From Solilutibacter tolerans (GTDB lineage: Bacteria > Pseudomonadota > Gammaproteobacteria > Xanthomonadales > Xanthomonadaceae), in the NCBI RefSeq assembly GCF_900155935.1, contig NZ_FTLW01000001.1, positions 310,001 through 374,000 on the forward strand: a stretch of 64,000 nt of DNA, in the 5' to 3' direction. The translations under genes and the position numbers were made by a program. The notes below the pieces were generated by a model, which was given only the letters and a program-made list of their open reading frames with translations, did no database searches and was not told where the DNA came from. Shown here in pieces: positions 63,972 through 64,000 of the stretch (within the stretch, counting starts at the first letter, position 1; each line of letters opens with the position of its first letter).

Positions 63972-64000
63972 GCGTGGGGGGATGTAAGAGAATGCGAGGA

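Overview
The window is a contiguous stretch of a Gammaproteobacterial chromosome, most likely from the Lysobacteraceae (Xanthomonadaceae). The evidence is the type II secretion cluster in the Xps order E-F-G-H-I-J-K-L-M-N-D, a very large Oar-like TonB-dependent receptor, the petC-sspA-sspB order, high GC and housekeeping genes of Lysobacter/Thermomonas/Xanthomonas character. The genus cannot be fixed from the sequence alone. I see no prophage, insertion sequence, CRISPR array or rRNA. Genes are closely packed, often with 4-base ATGA stop/start overlaps.

Layout. 1-2140: end of the cytochrome bc1 genes (petB tail, petC), then sspA-sspB. 2150-4668 (minus): DUF3301 protein, DUF2272 lipoprotein, nadC, UPF0434 protein. 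4726-6996: purE-purK and an orphan lipoprotein. 7070-9504: sodB (minus), grxD, an unusual SDR protein and a MarC protein. 9724-12957: TonB receptor. 13053-14456: ppnN. 14470-23231: a LytS/AlgZ-type sensor kinase divergent from a type IV pilus minor pilin operon (fimT, pilV, pilW, pilX, pilY1, pilE), then tRNA-Asn and a second FimT-like pilin. 23387-27772: uvrB, a BON-LysM protein, tRNA-Val and a photolyase.

27781-39162 is the classic thrS-infC-rpmI-rplT-pheS-pheT-ihfA-merR order, with two departures. A MarR/GbsR regulator and a cyanide-insensitive type cytochrome bd oxidase (cydA-cydB), with their own promoter, sit between infC and rpmI. In addition, the ribosomal protein L20 gene encodes a 258-residue protein carrying an extra helix-hairpin-helix domain. 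The thrS leader also looks like an attenuator with a small Thr-Thr leader peptide.

39601-51821: a secreted M4 metalloprotease beside the complete Xps-type type II secretion operon that probably exports it. 51940-64000: TraB/GumN protein, then minus-strand dxs, an uncharacterised protein, an HNH endonuclease, an acyl-CoA dehydrogenase, a small lipoprotein and tRNA-Phe; a plus-strand small lipoprotein; and the tightly coupled minus-strand operon ftsY - AsmA-like - mutY - yggX.

The most notable candidates are the L20-HhH fusion, the split translation operon with its gbsR-cydAB insertion and paired palindromes, the thrS leader, and the kinase beside the pilin operon. All database-level novelty statements are unverified.
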